Below, piece after piece: positions 7,542 to 16,767 of a stretch of DNA of 64,000 bases (position 1 is its first letter; each line of letters starts with the position of its first letter). The position numbers were made by a program, and so were the translations under genes. Source of the stretch: Pararhizobium capsulatum DSM 1112 (GTDB lineage Bacteria > Pseudomonadota > Alphaproteobacteria > Rhizobiales > Rhizobiaceae); contig NZ_JAUSVF010000002.1 of the NCBI RefSeq assembly GCF_030814475.1, positions 434,001 to 498,000 on the forward strand. The letters run 5' to 3'. The notes under the pieces were generated by a model. That model was not told the origin of the DNA and did no database searches. It saw only the letters and a list, made by a program, of their open reading frames with translations.

Positions 7542-10310
7542 TTATGGTTTTTTCGCGAGCTGCAGCAGGCCGTCGTAGAGCGCGGTGGCAAGCGGATCCA
7601 CATCCGCTGCTTCCTGGTGGAGCCGGAAAGTCGTCGCGACCAGTTTGCCGCGACCCAGCCGCTTCTCGATGACGAAGGCGGCCGGCTTATGGACCCAGCC
7701 GATGACGACGCCCGCATGCACGCGCCCCTGAAACTCCCAGGGGCGGAACCCGGCCATCAGCTGGTGCGGCACCACACCAGTGAAGGACAGATCAAACAGC
7801 GGGCCGCCCGGCACATTTGCGAAGACGCCGTCGCGTCGCAGCCATGAAAAATTGCCGACCCAATCACCGCGCCAGATCGACTTGTGACGATTGATCAGGT
7901 TGTAGCCCGGGAAGCTGAAATAGGGGCCCGACATCATGCCACCGGCACCCGGATCGATCTCGATCGACATCGGCCCATCCCGAGGAGACGTGTCGTCACG
8001 CAGGCGTCCCGGCTCTTTTGCGACAATCTGCAGCACACGCTGGCCGGAATGGATGGCCTCGATGCGCTCGGCATTGATGTCATGGGTGACGAAGACATCC
8101 GCTTCCTCAGGTGAAGCTATAGCATGGCCGAGAGCCGAGAGCCGCGCTGAAATCTGGTCGTCGTTCGAAGCAAAACGGACCGGCGAGAGCGCATCGCGCT
8201 TGGCATAGATCGAGATCATCTCGGAATTTTCAGAGAGTATGTTGCCATCCGGCGCCACGATGCGGAAAGCCGCCTTGCGGATATCGGGCGCCGGCGCTGC
8301 ATTTGCAGTCGCCGAAACCGGAAGATCATGAACCTGCATCGGGGCAATTGCCGGCAACCGAATTTCACCTGTTTCCGCACCAAGTTCCCAGACGAGGCGG
8401 CTGCCTTCTGGCAGCGTTGCACCACCGGTGGAGACCTTGACGTTGAATGCGGCGTCCTCCCCACCATACATCGCGTGGCGGGCAGCGCCCGGTGCGATGA
8501 CGATATCGGAATTCACAGCCGGCAGCGCCTGCGCAAAGGGACGCGGATTGCGTGCCATGTCCATCAGTCCGTTGCCTTCCCAATGGACGTCGGTGAGTTC
8601 GGTGATGACGTAGCCGCCGATTGGTGCGTGGGTGCGGATGACCTCGATCTCATATTTGAGGTTCATGTACTGGTACCACTGCACCTGTTCGATGAAGCTC
8701 CCGATGTCGCCAAAGACCTGGCCAAGACCCAGTTCGCGGAAGCGGGCTTCGATGCCCTGCGGCAGGGCGGTGCCATCCGCCCATGTCGCGCCATAAGCCA
8801 TCCACCAGGGGTCGCGGCCACTTTCGTCACGCAGGCGGGACGGGTCCGGCAGGCCCCAGACGCCGAATTCGGAGAGGATCAGCGGCTCTTTCCGTGTACG
8901 AACCGATTCCTTGTCCGTCGAGAAGGTCCAGTCGGCATTATCTGCGAATTCGCGGCAGAGCAAGTCCCATTCCTCGCGGCGATCAACGGCCGTCCGGTAG
9001 AAGTGGTAGTCGTTGATATCGGTCTTGACGTGGACATTCGGAAAGCAGGCTGAGTTGTCGACGACGAGGCGCAGCGGATCCTCGGCGCGCAGCCAGTCGA
9101 CCATATCGGAAATCCATTGCCGCTGTTCTGCGGCTTCGCGCAGACGCGTGCCCCAGTCTTCGTTGATCAAGGTCCAAATGACGATCGAGGGATGGTTGCG
9201 GTCACGGGCGAGGATGCCTTCCATCGTCGTCCTGAGACGCTCGGCCGAGGCCGGAGTGAAGGTCTCGATATTGGGGATTTCCGTCCAGATCAGCATGCCC
9301 AGCCGATCTGCGACCTCGTAGTAGCGCGGGTCCGGCACCTTGATATGGCAGCGCAGGCAATTGAGGCCCATGGCCTTCGCCTTGCGCAACTGGTCTTCCA
9401 GCAACTCCAGCGAGGGCGGCGCGCCGAAGCCGTCGGGATAATAGTCCTGATCGAGGGCGGCGCGCAGATAAAGCGGAGCGCCGTTGAGATACAGGTAGCC
9501 GTCCTTGGCTTCAAAACAGCGGAAGCCGAAGCTCTCCTGCCGGCTGTCGATCTCGATGCCATCGGCGACGAGCGTTGCCTTGATTGCGTAAAGGCTCGGG
9601 CTGTCCGGCGACCAGGGCCGCACAGCGTCGAGCTGGATAGAATAGTCGAGCGCGTTCCCTGTGACGGGAACGGTCCCAGCAAAGACGGACGTACCCTGCG
9701 GGCCGACGATCTCGAGTTTCAGCGTACCGGCGACTGCGCCTGCAAAGCCCGCTCTCACATCGAGCCGGCCCTCAGGCCAGATCGGATCGAGACGCAGGGA
9801 CGAGATGTGAAGCGTGTGGCGTGCCTCGAGCCGTACCGACTGCCAGATGCCGCCCTGCGGACCATACCAGCTCTGCTTGCCATGGGGGATTTCCGCGAAA
9901 TCGACGCCGTGTTCGTTGCGATGTCCGTCCGGCAGGGAGGCGACGACTTCGATAGTGTTCTCTGCCTTCAGAAGACCTGCGGGGATCACGAATTCGAAGG
10001 GTAGATAACCTCCTTCATGACGGCCGATCTCGTTGCCGTTGATGGAGACGACAGCCAGATCGCTAACGGCGCCGAAGCAGATGGCGATTTCGCGACCGTT
10101 CCACTCGGCAGGCAATGCGAAATCACGGCGGTAAGTTGCCGATCCGAAGCTGACGGCAAGATCCTCGAAGCAGGCCTGCCAATGCGCAGGCACCTTTGCC
10201 TGCCGCCAGACGCCATCGGTTTCGTGACGGAACGCCCACATTCCATCGAGGGAAAGCGTGGCACGGTGCGGCGTATTCGCTGGGCTAAGCGACTGGGAAT
10301 GGGCATTCAT
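7542..10310 (-). CDS. glycoside hydrolase family 2 protein (beta-galactosidase/beta-glucuronidase-like)
   Basis: 923 residues from the chosen ATG at 10310 (AAGGATAATCCG before it); the frame stays open 29 codons further upstream, but those codons lie in a hairpin region. Order of domains: N-terminal jelly-roll sugar-binding domain (DGMWAFRHETDG, TYRRDFALPAEW), an immunoglobulin-like domain, a TIM barrel with the acid/base Glu in TLINEDWG (about residue 382) and the nucleophile Glu in LILSEFGVWG, then accessory beta domains. There is no signal peptide, so it acts inside the cell on an imported oligosaccharide or glycoside. It is the last gene of the minus-strand ABC transporter operon. Substrate unknown. 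Confidence 0.85.
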   Translation of the reverse strand: MNAHSQSLSPANTPHRATLSLDGMWAFRHETDGVWRQAKVPAHWQACFEDLAVSFGSATYRRDFALPAEWNGREIAICFGAVSDLAVVSINGNEIGRHEGGYLPFEFVIPAGLLKAENTIEVVASLPDGHRNEHGVDFAEIPHGKQSWYGPQGGIWQSVRLEARHTLHISSLRLDPIWPEGRLDVRAGFAGAVAGTLKLEIVGPQGTSVFAGTVPVTGNALDYSIQLDAVRPWSPDSPSLYAIKATLVADGIEIDSRQESFGFRCFEAKDGYLYLNGAPLYLRAALDQDYYPDGFGAPPSLELLEDQLRKAKAMGLNCLRCHIKVPDPRYYEVADRLGMLIWTEIPNIETFTPASAERLRTTMEGILARDRNHPSIVIWTLINEDWGTRLREAAEQRQWISDMVDWLRAEDPLRLVVDNSACFPNVHVKTDINDYHFYRTAVDRREEWDLLCREFADNADWTFSTDKESVRTRKEPLILSEFGVWGLPDPSRLRDESGRDPWWMAYGATWADGTALPQGIEARFRELGLGQVFGDIGSFIEQVQWYQYMNLKYEIEVIRTHAPIGGYVITELTDVHWEGNGLMDMARNPRPFAQALPAVNSDIVIAPGAARHAMYGGEDAAFNVKVSTGGATLPEGSRLVWELGAETGEIRLPAIAPMQVHDLPVSATANAAPAPDIRKAAFRIVAPDGNILSENSEMISIYAKRDALSPVRFASNDDQISARLSALGHAIASPEEADVFVTHDINAERIEAIHSGQRVLQIVAKEPGRLRDDTSPRDGPMSIEIDPGAGGMMSGPYFSFPGYNLINRHKSIWRGDWVGNFSWLRRDGVFANVPGGPLFDLSFTGVVPHQLMAGFRPWEFQGRVHAGVVIGWVHKPAAFVIEKRLGRGKLVATTFRLHQEAADVDPLATALYDGLLQLAKKP

Positions 10311-10349
10311 CGGATTATCCTTGGAAGATCGGCAAATTCGGCTTGAGAC

Positions 10350-10407
10350 GGGATACGCGCGGCAAAGCGCGTATCCCGCGGGAGACCAGCCCCTCACCGA
10401 GGGGCTG
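10350..10407 (-). promoter_or_regulatory. two tandem hairpins between binding-protein and GH2 genes
   Basis: Hairpin A has perfect 11-bp arms GGGATACGCGC (10350-10360) and GCGCGTATCCC (10367-10377). Hairpin B has perfect 9-bp arms CAGCCCCTC (10387-10395) and GAGGGGCTG (10399-10407). Both lie in the mRNA downstream of the transporter genes and upstream of the GH2 start. Such structures usually protect or partly terminate the upstream message, giving more binding protein than enzyme. That role is inference. Confidence 0.55.
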
Positions 10408-10416
10408 TGAGGAACC

Positions 10417-10517
10417 CTAAAGCGCGTCGCAATCTTTCAGATCGCTTTGGCGCTTTAAGCTCTTGTTTTGGCGCATGTGGTTATCGCAAAACCGCTTCGC
10501 ACTTTTGCGCGACATGC
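10417..10517. repeat. rhizobial intergenic repeat (RIME-like palindromic element)
   Basis: The block reads CTAAAGCGCGTCGCAATCTT..., then GATCGCTTTGGCGCTTTAA, and later TTATCGCAAAACCGCTTCG and CTTTTGCGCGACATGCTT. It is built of imperfect palindromes and has the look of the short repeats scattered through Rhizobium, Agrobacterium and Sinorhizobium intergenic DNA. It ends at the stop codon of the binding-protein gene. Assignment is by recollection of the motif. A partial relative (AATCGGTTCCCACTTTTC) lies near 6841. Confidence 0.6.
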
Positions 10518-11846
10518 TTAACGATTACGGCGCAGCACGCGCTCGACCCCGCTCTGCATGGCTTCAAGCGCTGCCTGCGGCTCGGTGCCCGTCAGCCACA
10601 TGGCGTTGAAGTCGGTGATCATCGCGTTGTAGACGGCGCGCTGGTTCTGGATCTGCGGCAACGCCGTGGCATTGTTGGCGGTGTCGGCAAATTCGGCGCG
10701 GTGCGGAAGGGCCTTGAATTCATCTGAGTTCAGGACCGACTGGCGAACCGACAGATGGCCGGTGCGCGACCATTGGAAGTTGTTGTCGTTCAGGAACTTG
10801 AGGAAGGCGAGGGCGGCTTGCGTCTTCTCTTCGCTGCGACTGTCATCCTTCGGGATTACCCACATGTGGCTGTCGGCCCAGACCGCCGGTTTGGCATAGA
10901 CCTGCGGGAAGTTGGCGACGCGGTAGTCCTTGAGCGCAACCTTGCCGCTCTTGGCTTGGGTATCGTAATTGTCGACGCCCCAGGTGCCGTTGATCAGGAT
11001 GCCGGTTTCACCGTTGAGGAACGCCTGTTCGGAGCCGGGATAATCAAGCGCGGCATTAGCGAGACCTTCCGAGAAGATCGACGAGACGAGCTTGGCGGCA
11101 TTCAGACCTTCGGCCGTGTTGATGCTGGCCGTCTTGCCATCACCGGAAATGACGTCGACGCCCTGTTGCCACTGGAACGTATCGAAGACGCGAACCATCA
11201 TGCCTTCAGCACTCTGGGCTTCTGAGCCGATATAGTATTTGCCGGTCTTTTCCTTGAACTGCTTGCCCTGGGCGAGGAGTTCTTCCGGCGACTTCGGCAG
11301 GACAGGCGAGCCATCGGCATTGACGAGGCCGGCCTGCTTCATCAGATCCATATTGACGTGGAGAAGCAGTGCATGGAGGTCGTAGGGCAGCGCATATACT
11401 TCATCCCCGGAGGATGCGTTCTTGAGTGCTGCGGGCACGAAGTCCTTGGTATCGATGCCGAGATCGGCCATCGACTTGCTGAGGGGCGTGAGGAGGTCGC
11501 GGTCAGAGAAATTCGGCATGACTGAAGCATGCATGACTGCGACATCAGGGATGTTGCCGGTGGAATAGGTCGCGGTCAGCAGGTCGTAATAGGCACCCCA
11601 GTCGACTGTCTGGGTGACGACCTTGGCGCCAATGGTGTTTTCAGCGTTGAACTTGTTGGTGAGCGCTGTGATGATGCCGCATTCGCCATTGGCCTTGGAG
11701 ACATCGGTCACTTCGCCGTATTCGGTCTTGCAATCGCCGAAGAAGCGGAAGAACGAGATATCGACGGCGTGGGCTGCTCCTCCCCAGAGCGTGGTCATTA
11801 GTGTCGTGGCGAGTGCCAGGCGTTGCAACGTTTTGGTCTTGTGCAT
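10518..11846 (-). CDS. carbohydrate ABC transporter substrate-binding protein
   Basis: About 442 residues. Signal peptide at the N-terminus (LQRLALATTLMTTLWGGAAHA, cleavage after AHA), then a family-1 extracellular solute-binding fold: DCKTEYGEVTDVSKANGECG, GNIPDVAVMHASVMPNF near 100, NGTWGVDNYD near 285. It would capture a sugar in the periplasm for the two permeases encoded just upstream. Two adjacent ATGs exist; the second is preferred because GGAGG lies 5-6 bases upstream of it. The cysteine pair near the N-terminus is unusual for this family and may form a disulfide. Ligand not predictable. Confidence 0.88.
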   Translation of the reverse strand: MHKTKTLQRLALATTLMTTLWGGAAHAVDISFFRFFGDCKTEYGEVTDVSKANGECGIITALTNKFNAENTIGAKVVTQTVDWGAYYDLLTATYSTGNIPDVAVMHASVMPNFSDRDLLTPLSKSMADLGIDTKDFVPAALKNASSGDEVYALPYDLHALLLHVNMDLMKQAGLVNADGSPVLPKSPEELLAQGKQFKEKTGKYYIGSEAQSAEGMMVRVFDTFQWQQGVDVISGDGKTASINTAEGLNAAKLVSSIFSEGLANAALDYPGSEQAFLNGETGILINGTWGVDNYDTQAKSGKVALKDYRVANFPQVYAKPAVWADSHMWVIPKDDSRSEEKTQAALAFLKFLNDNNFQWSRTGHLSVRQSVLNSDEFKALPHRAEFADTANNATALPQIQNQRAVYNAMITDFNAMWLTGTEPQAALEAMQSGVERVLRRNR

Positions 11847-11908
11847 CATATCCTCCTTGTCGATGCGGTACTGAAATGGCCGTCCCGGAAAGCCCGGACA
11901 GGCGGCGT

Positions 11909-12757
11909 CTATTTGCCGGCGCTCATGGCGACACCCGCCACGATGAAGCGCTGGAAGATCAGGAACAGAAGAACGATCGGAAGGCTGGCGAAGACCGCCG
12001 ACGCCATGACTTGGCCGAGCCCTTCCGAGAAGGCGAAGTTGCTCTGGATCGAGGCGAGACCCACGGTCACCGTGTACATGTCGGCCTTGGTTGCCGAGAC
12101 GAGCGGCCAGAGAAAGTCGTTCCAGGCGAAGATGAAGGTGAAGAGCCCGAGCGTGGTCAGCGCCGGAATGGAAAGCGGCAGCATGATCTTCAGGAAGATC
12201 GTCAGCCGCGAGGCGTGGTCGATGGCAGCGGCTTCTTCCAGTTCCTTCGGGACGCTGCGGAAGAACTGCATCATCAGGAACACGCCGATCGGAACGGCGA
12301 CGCGCGGCATGACGAGAGCGAAGTGCGTGTTGTGCAGCCCCCAGCCGGACACCATCGTGTGGAGCGGAATGAACACGGCCTGCTCCGGCACCATCAGGCC
12401 GGCGACCATTGCCATGAACAGGGTCTTCTTGAATGGAAACTCCAGCCGCGCGAAGGCGTATCCGGCCATGGACGAGACGAACAGAACCATCAGGGTCATC
12501 GTCACCGAGACGATCAGGCTGTGCATCAGCCAGCGCGGCACGGTATCGAGCTTCAGGAGGCCGATATAGTTGTCGAGCGTGAACGGGATCGGCAGGAAGC
12601 CTGCCGTCGAGTGCATCAACTCTGCATTCGGCTTCAGCGACATGGCGACGACCCAGATGACGGGCACGAGCCAGAGGATCGCGAAGGCAATAGTCGCCCC
12701 GAGGATCAGGAGATCGGTGACACGGCGCAGGCCGCTGGTGCGTGCGCTGACCATCAT
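11909..12757 (-). CDS. carbohydrate ABC transporter permease, MalG type
   Basis: 282 residues with about six hydrophobic spans (LLILGATIAFAILWLVPVIW is the first). The EAA signature ELEEAAAIDHASRLTIFLKI lies near residue 190 and docks on the ATPase. MalG-type permeases form the inner-membrane channel with a MalF-type partner. Its start overlaps the end of the partner gene by 4 bases (ATGA), so the pair is coupled. The C-terminus ends in a short basic tail (VAMSAGK). Confidence 0.88.
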   Translation of the reverse strand: MMVSARTSGLRRVTDLLILGATIAFAILWLVPVIWVVAMSLKPNAELMHSTAGFLPIPFTLDNYIGLLKLDTVPRWLMHSLIVSVTMTLMVLFVSSMAGYAFARLEFPFKKTLFMAMVAGLMVPEQAVFIPLHTMVSGWGLHNTHFALVMPRVAVPIGVFLMMQFFRSVPKELEEAAAIDHASRLTIFLKIMLPLSIPALTTLGLFTFIFAWNDFLWPLVSATKADMYTVTVGLASIQSNFAFSEGLGQVMASAVFASLPIVLLFLIFQRFIVAGVAMSAGK

Positions 12758-13644
12758 TCGTCTCCCTTCCGGCCGAGCCAGAGCTGCGCCATGGTGAAGC
12801 CCAGCATCAGGATGAAGAGCCCGAAGGACATGGCCGTGGCATAACCGACCTGCCAGTCGCGGAAGCTCGTCTCATAGATATACTGAACCAGCATGCGCGT
12901 TCGGTTTGCCGGCCCACCCTGCGTCATCAGGTGCGCCTGACCGAAGATCTGGAACTGGCCGACGATCTGCAGCACCAGAACGAGAAGGACGGTGTGGCGG
13001 ATGGAGGGCAGGGTGATGTTCTTCAAGACCGTGAAGCGACCGGCGTGATCGAGTTCAGCCGCCTCATAAAGTTCCGGAGGTATCTGGCTGAGCGCCGCCA
13101 GAAACAGTGCCATCGGCAGGCCGACGCCCCACCAGAGCGTGGTCAGCGCAATCGACGGCATGGCAAGCGTCGGGTGGCCGAGGAAGTTGATCGGCTTGAC
13201 GCCGATCATGTTGAAGAGCGGCACCAGCAGGCCGTTGTCGGCGGACAACACCATCGACCAGATCAGCGTCACGACCGAGACTGAAAACACGCTCGACATG
13301 AAGAAGACCGAGCGCAGCACACCCTTGAGGCGTCCCTGACCGAAGACGGCGAGCGCCAGAACCAGCGCCAGCGCCGTCATGGTCGGAACGGTCATGGCGA
13401 CGAAGTTGAGCGTGTTGCCCACGGCCTTCCAGAAGATCGCGTCGAGCCACAGATCTTCGTAGTTCAGGAAGCCAATATATTCGCGGTAGTTTCCGGCGAG
13501 CTCCCAGTCGTGGAGGCTGATCCACAGGCCCTTGAAGAAGGGATAGACCAGGAATGTCGCATAGATCACGGCAAAGGGTGCGAGGAAGAGATAGGCGGCA
13601 AGAACATCCCGCCTGTGCGCAGCTTTGAGGCTGTTGGCGCTCAT
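12754..13644 (-). CDS. carbohydrate ABC transporter permease, MalF type
   Basis: 296 residues, six predicted spans starting with LAAYLFLAPFAVIYATFLVYPF. The EAA loop is QIPPELYEAAELDHAGRFTV near residue 190, and the family C-terminal motif YIYETSFRDWQVGYATAMSF is present. It pairs with the MalG-type permease downstream and the ATPase upstream, overlapping both by 4 bases. The small sugar importer it belongs to is type I, inner membrane. Confidence 0.88.
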   Translation of the reverse strand: MSANSLKAAHRRDVLAAYLFLAPFAVIYATFLVYPFFKGLWISLHDWELAGNYREYIGFLNYEDLWLDAIFWKAVGNTLNFVAMTVPTMTALALVLALAVFGQGRLKGVLRSVFFMSSVFSVSVVTLIWSMVLSADNGLLVPLFNMIGVKPINFLGHPTLAMPSIALTTLWWGVGLPMALFLAALSQIPPELYEAAELDHAGRFTVLKNITLPSIRHTVLLVLVLQIVGQFQIFGQAHLMTQGGPANRTRMLVQYIYETSFRDWQVGYATAMSFGLFILMLGFTMAQLWLGRKGDE

Positions 13645-14738
13645 GCCCCACCTCCCGCATGCAGGGTGATCGAGAGCGTGTTGGCGTCGAAGACATGGCG
13701 TGTGCCAGGGCCGATCGCGAAACGGGCGATGGAGCCGATGGCAGGTGCCGCGCCGCCACGCAGTTCGGAGACGATCGAGGTGCCATCTGCAAGTGTCGCA
13801 TAGACGAGCTGCATCGAGCCCAGCTGCTCGACGACATCGACAGTCCCGCTGATGGGGCCGTCATTGGCTGGCGACAGGATTTCCGGTCGCAGACCAAGGG
13901 TCACCTTGTCTCCGACCGTGGCGGAGCCGGCGCGGACTTTTGCGCTCACGCGGGTCTCTCCGGGGCAGACAAGCTCGACGTTTTCTCTATCGACGACCGC
14001 AACGGTGGCCGGGATCAGATTGATACGCGGTGCACCGAGGAAGCCGGCGACGAATGCGTTGGCCGGACGTTCGTAAAGCTCGATTGGTGCGCCGACCTGC
14101 TCGATCTCTCCGGCCCTCAAGACGACGATGCGGTCCGCCATGGTCATGGCTTCCGTCTGGTCGTGGGTGACGTAGATCATCGTCGCGCCGAGGCGGTGGT
14201 GAAGCTTGGCGATCTCGGTGCGCATCGAGACACGAAGCGCTGCATCAAGATTGGAAAGCGGCTCGTCGAACAGGAAGACCTCCGGTTCGCGCATGATGGC
14301 GCGGCCGATGGCGACGCGCTGGCGCTGGCCGCCGGAAAGCTGCTTGGGCTTGCGATCGAGATAGGGTTCAAGCTGCAGAATGGCGGCAGCCTTGGCGATG
14401 CGCTGGGTGATTTCGGCCTTGGGCGTGCCGATATTCTTCAGGCCGAACGCCATGTTCTCGCGAACGCTCATGTGGGGATAGAGCGCGTAGTTCTGGAAGA
14501 CCATGGCGACGCCGCGGTCGCGGGCAGCCATGTCGTTGACGCGAGTGCCGCCGATCTCGACGCTACCGCCGGTGATGATCTCGAAGCCGGCGATCATGCG
14601 CAGCAGTGTCGATTTTCCGCAGCCGGATGGTCCGACGAAGACGACGAACTCGCCGTCCTTGATCGCAAGCGAAACATCACGAATGACATTCACCGCGCCA
14701 TAATTCTTCGACACACCCGCGAGCGTTACCCCTGCCAT
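13641..14738 (-). CDS. sugar ABC transporter ATP-binding protein, UgpC/MalK type
   Basis: 365 residues, usual length. Walker A GPSGCGKSTLLRMI near 37, Q-loop VFQNYALYPHMSV near 80, signature LSGGQRQRVAIGRAI near 134, Walker B VFLFDEPLSNLDA near 153, switch His in YVTHDQTEAMTMAD near 188. The C-terminal ~130 residues are the TOBE/regulatory domain (GLRPEILSP). It powers import through the two permeases. First gene of the minus-strand transporter-GH2 operon, which faces a divergent LacI regulator across 133 bases of AT-rich DNA. Confidence 0.92.
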   Translation of the reverse strand: MAGVTLAGVSKNYGAVNVIRDVSLAIKDGEFVVFVGPSGCGKSTLLRMIAGFEIITGGSVEIGGTRVNDMAARDRGVAMVFQNYALYPHMSVRENMAFGLKNIGTPKAEITQRIAKAAAILQLEPYLDRKPKQLSGGQRQRVAIGRAIMREPEVFLFDEPLSNLDAALRVSMRTEIAKLHHRLGATMIYVTHDQTEAMTMADRIVVLRAGEIEQVGAPIELYERPANAFVAGFLGAPRINLIPATVAVVDRENVELVCPGETRVSAKVRAGSATVGDKVTLGLRPEILSPANDGPISGTVDVVEQLGSMQLVYATLADGTSIVSELRGGAAPAIGSIARFAIGPGTRHVFDANTLSITLHAGGGA

Positions 14739-14756
14739 GCACTCCTCCCAGAGCGA

Positions 14757-14842
14757 TTAGTTATATATTATCAGTTATAACTAAAAATATTAGCACGCAA
14801 GCCCTGTTCAGCCCTTTTGCGTTGATAAAACTTCGTGCTAAT
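14757..14842. promoter_or_regulatory. divergent promoter with two inverted repeats, likely LacI operators
   Basis: Inverted repeat 1: TTAGTTAT (14757-14764) and ATAACTAA (14777-14784). Inverted repeat 2: ATTAGCACG (14789-14797) and CGTGCTAAT (14834-14842), perfect 9-bp arms 36 bases apart. Both lie between the ATPase start on the minus strand and the LacI start on the plus strand. LacI proteins bind such dyads, and the wide second spacing could reflect two half-sites on a loop. Binding itself is inference. Confidence 0.55.
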
Positions 14843-14871
14843 CGGAAAGCCTAGATTCCCAAGGGGTTCGC

Positions 14872-15888
14872 GTGTCCAAAAAGCCGACCATGTCCGATAT
14901 CGCCACGACCTGCGGGGTTTCGCAGGCGACAGTATCGCTTGTCCTGAACAATGCTCCGGGGACACGTATCTCGGCATCCACGCGCGAGGCCGTGCTGCGG
15001 GCTGCTGCCGATCTCGGCTACAGCACGCCTGCGCGCCGTATCGACCGGCGTCCGCTTATCGCCATGCTCATCAATGAAGTGACGAGTTCACCCCATGTTG
15101 CGGGCCTGATCGAGGGCGCTGCGGAGGCGGCGAATGAACTGGGGTATCTGCTGTCGGTCATGCCGACGGACGCTGACGAGGCGGCCGAACACGCAGCTCT
15201 CGATCACCTCGCGACGATGCCGATCGCCGGCGTTATCTATGCGCGGCTGATCACGCAGCAGGTGACGCTTGCGCCACAGCTTGTGGAATGGCCGACTGTG
15301 CTGCTGAACTGCTATGCCGTCGACACGCCCTTGCCGAGTGTTGTGCCCGGCGATCTGTCGGCAGTCATGAAAGCGACGCTCTCACTGATCGATGCCGGGC
15401 ATACGCGTATCGCCTATATTGGCGGCGAAGATTCGATCGAAGCCTCGCGTGAGCGCATAAAGGGGTATCGTCGTGCGCTCACGATGCACGATATCCCCGT
15501 CGACAACCACCTGATTATCAAGGGGCGCTGGACGATCCAGGGTGGCTACGCCGCGTTCAAGCGGCTTCAGGCGCTCGACGAGCCGCCCACCGCCATCTGC
15601 TGCTTCTGCGACCGTATCGCCATGGGTGTCTATGAGGCTGCAAAGGAAGCGGGGCTGTCGATCCCGCGCGATCTCTCGGTCATCGGTTTCGATAACGAAT
15701 CCTATTCCGGCGACATGCTGCCGCCGCTTACGACCATGCAACTGCCTCACGCAGACATGGCGCGTTATGCCGTCGAAAAGCTTGCCGAGATGATTGCCGC
15801 GCCGCGCATGCGCCACGACAATCACAGGGTCAAGCTGGAGTGCGACATGATCGTGCGCCAATCAGTCGCGCCGGTGCCAGCCCGGTAG
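14872..15888 (+). CDS. LacI family transcriptional regulator
   Basis: 338 residues, GTG start with AAGGGG 6-11 bases upstream. N-terminal helix-turn-helix TMSDIATTCGVSQATVSLVLN, hinge region AADLGYSTPARRI, then a periplasmic-binding-protein-like effector domain (LIAMLINEVTSSPHVAGLIEGA onward; FDNESYSGDMLPPLTTMQLP near 290). It likely represses the divergent sugar transporter-GH2 operon until its sugar is present. It resembles the second LacI gene at 16.8 kb closely in layout (NCYAVDTPLPSVVP versus NCYTSDERFPAVVP), suggesting paralogues. Confidence 0.9.
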   Translation: MSKKPTMSDIATTCGVSQATVSLVLNNAPGTRISASTREAVLRAAADLGYSTPARRIDRRPLIAMLINEVTSSPHVAGLIEGAAEAANELGYLLSVMPTDADEAAEHAALDHLATMPIAGVIYARLITQQVTLAPQLVEWPTVLLNCYAVDTPLPSVVPGDLSAVMKATLSLIDAGHTRIAYIGGEDSIEASRERIKGYRRALTMHDIPVDNHLIIKGRWTIQGGYAAFKRLQALDEPPTAICCFCDRIAMGVYEAAKEAGLSIPRDLSVIGFDNESYSGDMLPPLTTMQLPHADMARYAVEKLAEMIAAPRMRHDNHRVKLECDMIVRQSVAPVPAR

Positions 15889-15893
15889 GGCAA

Positions 15894-16730
15894 TCAGGTC
15901 GGGTCCGCTCCCATGACAAGACCCTCGATGTCGTGCTTTTGCGTGATCGGCACGAGTTCTTCGACAACCCGGCAGATGAGATGCTTTTTGGCAATCTCCG
16001 GCAAGGCGTCGTGCCAATCCTTGGTTACCATCATGTCATGCAGTTCCGCATGGCCGGCACCCGGCGCATCAACGCCCAGAACCATGACGGGGCGGGCGAT
16101 CGGAGACTGATGCTCGGTACCGCGATGCACCGTCAGCGCCGAGCGGCAGGAGATGTCGCCGCGGCGCGGAAACTTGCGGGTTGCCCGGTCCTGGAAGCGC
16201 CCCCAGAGCGCCTTGTCCGGAAACATTTCATGCTTCCAATCGCGACCATCGTCATATTGCGTTCCGGAGGCAATCTCGAACGGCCCCATGTCTTCGGTGA
16301 CATCGACGCCGGTCAGGTTGAAGGCGAGGGATGTGATTTTCCGGTCGCGATAGGTATCGACGGGCGAAGGAAAATCCCGGTGCCAGGGTTGGTATTTCGC
16401 GCCCTGGAACGGTACGTCGAGGCCGATCTCGACGATCTGGTAGTCCGGTCCGAGCACATTCCTGCAGACATCTACGACCCACGGATGGGTCACGAGGTCG
16501 ACGAACCCACGGAAATCCTGTGGGTGGATCTCGACATACCAGCGGCGCGGCCCGCGGCCGACTGCGCCGCCCGGCCTTTGGATAGCCGACCAAAAGGCCG
16601 TCATCATGTCTTCGCGCATCCCGTCAGCCCATTCGGGGCTGAAAGCACCCTTCAGTCCGATAATACCATCCTCATGAAGCTGACCGACCTGCGCGGCGAT
16701 ATCATAGTCGAATTTGTGATGTGCGTTCAT
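15894..16730 (-). CDS. phytanoyl-CoA dioxygenase family protein
   Basis: 278 residues. The Fe(II)/2-oxoglutarate site is visible as PWHRDFPSPVD (His and Asp ligands, about residue 137) and the distal His in TVHRGTEHQSP (about residue 220), with Arg of IARP as the likely 2-oxoglutarate partner. These cytosolic enzymes hydroxylate small organic substrates. It lies convergent with the first LacI gene (5 bases between stops) and divergent from the second, whose operator overlaps its promoter, so that regulator probably controls it. A role in modifying or releasing the cluster's glycoside is possible but unproven. Confidence 0.8.
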   Translation of the reverse strand: MNAHHKFDYDIAAQVGQLHEDGIIGLKGAFSPEWADGMREDMMTAFWSAIQRPGGAVGRGPRRWYVEIHPQDFRGFVDLVTHPWVVDVCRNVLGPDYQIVEIGLDVPFQGAKYQPWHRDFPSPVDTYRDRKITSLAFNLTGVDVTEDMGPFEIASGTQYDDGRDWKHEMFPDKALWGRFQDRATRKFPRRGDISCRSALTVHRGTEHQSPIARPVMVLGVDAPGAGHAELHDMMVTKDWHDALPEIAKKHLICRVVEELVPITQKHDIEGLVMGADPT

Positions 16731-16767
16731 CGTTCTTCCTCCTCCGGAATAGAACGAGGCTACGGCA

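Noticed and set aside
7283..7717. 144-codon minus-strand frame in the gap before the GH2 gene
   Set aside because: It overlaps the end of the GH2 gene out of frame and crosses a perfect hairpin; composition is Ser/Arg-rich.
11801..12844. Long plus-strand open frame opposite the MalG permease
   Set aside because: Translation is rich in His, Arg, Asp and Glu and low in hydrophobic residues, typical of an antisense frame of a membrane protein.
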